A stretch of DNA of 5,704 nt. Source: an uncultured Bacilli bacterium (GTDB lineage: Bacteria; Bacillota_I; Bacilli_A; RF39; UBA660). Positions 4,812-5,704 of this stretch are shown here, piece after piece. The position numbers and the translations under genes were made by a program. The notes under the pieces are model-generated. The model saw only the letters and a list, made by a program, of their open reading frames with translations, had not been told where the DNA came from and searched no databases. Numbering within the stretch: the stretch's first letter is position 1; the number at the start of each line of letters is the position of its first letter. Location: assembly GCA_944363655.1 (NCBI GenBank), contig CALVUU010000092.1, forward strand, positions 1 through 5,704, given 5' to 3'.

Positions 4812-5704
4812 ATGACAGTTTATGAAGCTTTAAATATTTTTGGAATTAGTGGTAGTTATGATGAAAAAGAACTTAAAAGAGTTTGGCGTGAATTAGCAAA
4901 GAAATATCATCCAGATAATTTTAAAGATGATGAAGAAAAAAGTAATGCTGAAGAAAAGTTAAAACAAATAAATATAGCTTATGAAACATTATTAAACAAT
5001 GAAAGTAAAAATACTAACTTTAGTCATACTTATCATGACTATTATCAAGAAAGTAAAATTGCAGTTCTTTATTATAAGAAGGAAAAACAACAAATTTTAA
5101 AAGGGTATAAGCCAAAAAAATATGTGCCTTCTTTTAAATGGTTTGTTGAAATAGAAATAATTATTAATATTTTTGGATATGGTGATTATGCTACAATTAG
5201 TGAAGTTGATAGTAATTACCAAATTGCACTTAATCAAATAAAAGAAGTATATATAAACTATCAAAAAGAATTTTATGAAAAGAATGGTATTAATAAGGAT
5301 GAAGTAGTTGAACCAATAAATTATAATTGTAGTTTTGATGAATTTTATGAACAGTTATTAAAAATAAAAGATAAATATAGTATTGAAAATATATTTTTAA
5401 GAAAAATAGAAGAGGTAACTGAAAAATATAAATATTATGCTGGTTATGATATGGCAAAAGCAGAAATTGAAACTCAAAAGAGGAAAAAGTATAATGAAGG
5501 AGTTGGATTTTTACAAAAGAATATTGACATTTTTACAATAGAAGGACTTTATAAATTTATGCAAGTCTTTCTTAAAGAATTGGAAGATGAAATTGAAGAG
5601 ATATTTTCTCAAGTTTTTGTTATCAAAAATAAAATTGATAAATTAGAATCCATAGTATATGAAACAAATGATACAGAAATAATAAATGAGTTTATAGCTT
5701 GGAA
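4812..5704 (+). CDS. J-domain (DnaJ-like) protein with long helical C-terminal region (partial, 3' end missing)
   Basis: The reading frame is open from the ATG to the window edge (297 codons plus two bases), with no stop. Residues 1-63 form a J-domain: Y-E-A-L-N-I at 4-9, helix II with W-R-E-L-A-K-K-Y, the diagnostic H33-P34-D35, and helix III with [11 protein letters not shown] (51-61). J-domains stimulate the ATPase of DnaK-type Hsp70 chaperones through the HPD motif. After residue 63 there is no Gly/Phe linker, zinc-finger CxxCxGxG repeat or DnaJ substrate domain. Instead there is a charged, Lys/Glu/Tyr-rich helical region, with long coiled-coil-like segments from about residue 200 onward. 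It is therefore a specialised J-protein and not DnaJ itself. AAAGGGG at 4797-4803, eight bases from the ATG, supports the start. It has its own promoter, so any link to the WXG100-like operon is only by proximity. Confidence 0.85.
   Translation, partial: MTVYEALNIFGISGSYDEKELKRVWRELAKKYHPDNFKDDEEKSNAEEKLKQINIAYETLLNNESKNTNFSHTYHDYYQESKIAVLYYKKEKQQILKGYKPKKYVPSFKWFVEIEIIINIFGYGDYATISEVDSNYQIALNQIKEVYINYQKEFYEKNGINKDEVVEPINYNCSFDEFYEQLLKIKDKYSIENIFLRKIEEVTEKYKYYAGYDMAKAEIETQKRKKYNEGVGFLQKNIDIFTIEGLYKFMQVFLKELEDEIEEIFSQVFVIKNKIDKLESIVYETNDTEIINEFIAW

Noticed and set aside
1..5704. CRISPR array, tRNA or rRNA genes
   Set aside because: No regularly spaced direct repeats were seen, and I noticed no tRNA-like or rRNA-like GC-rich conserved segments on either strand.

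Overview
The window is very AT-rich, with A/T-ending codons, strong Shine-Dalgarno sequences of the GGAGG and AGGTGAT types, and consensus housekeeping promoters. This suggests a low-GC Bacillota (Firmicutes) host, such as a Bacilli/Erysipelotrichia or clostridial relative. No in-frame TGA is read through, and the seventh complete gene ends on TGA inside a terminator, so the ordinary bacterial code fits. The species cannot be named from the sequence.

Layout: the left edge (1-92, minus strand) holds the start of a divergent coiled-coil protein, possibly an IS66-type transposase. Positions 93-312 are a gene-free control region with an inverted repeat, a good sigma-A promoter with an extended -10 (230-259), and overlapping dyads in the leader. 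Seven plus-strand genes follow at 313-4701, spaced like one operon and closed by a strong intrinsic terminator (4689-4738) that overlaps the last stop codon. A separate promoter with perfect -35 and -10 hexamers (4755-4783) then drives a J-domain gene that runs off the right edge.

The operon has two halves. The first encodes four helical proteins resembling the WXG100/ESAT-6 world of type VII secretion: a double-length WXG100-like protein with a W-N-C turn (211 aa), a 170-aa protein with Y-K-G in place of W-x-G, a 103-aa WXG100-sized protein with Y-S-S, and a 65-aa helical protein. The second half encodes three diverged tandem paralogues (285, 290 and 279 aa). They share a short N-terminal tag (M-x-K-[IV]-S-x3-L-x-[FL]), an Asn/Lys-rich linker and three repeated beta-type units, and I recognise no known family in them.

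A reasonable but unproven model is a type VII secretion accessory module: Esx-like secretion partners or chaperones made together with three related cargo or surface proteins. A 24-pair hairpin between the first and second genes may uncouple the level of the first, apparently abundant, protein from the rest. No secretion ATPase (EssC/EccC), membrane component, toxin catalytic motif or immunity gene is visible here, so the type VII link rests on the small helical proteins alone.
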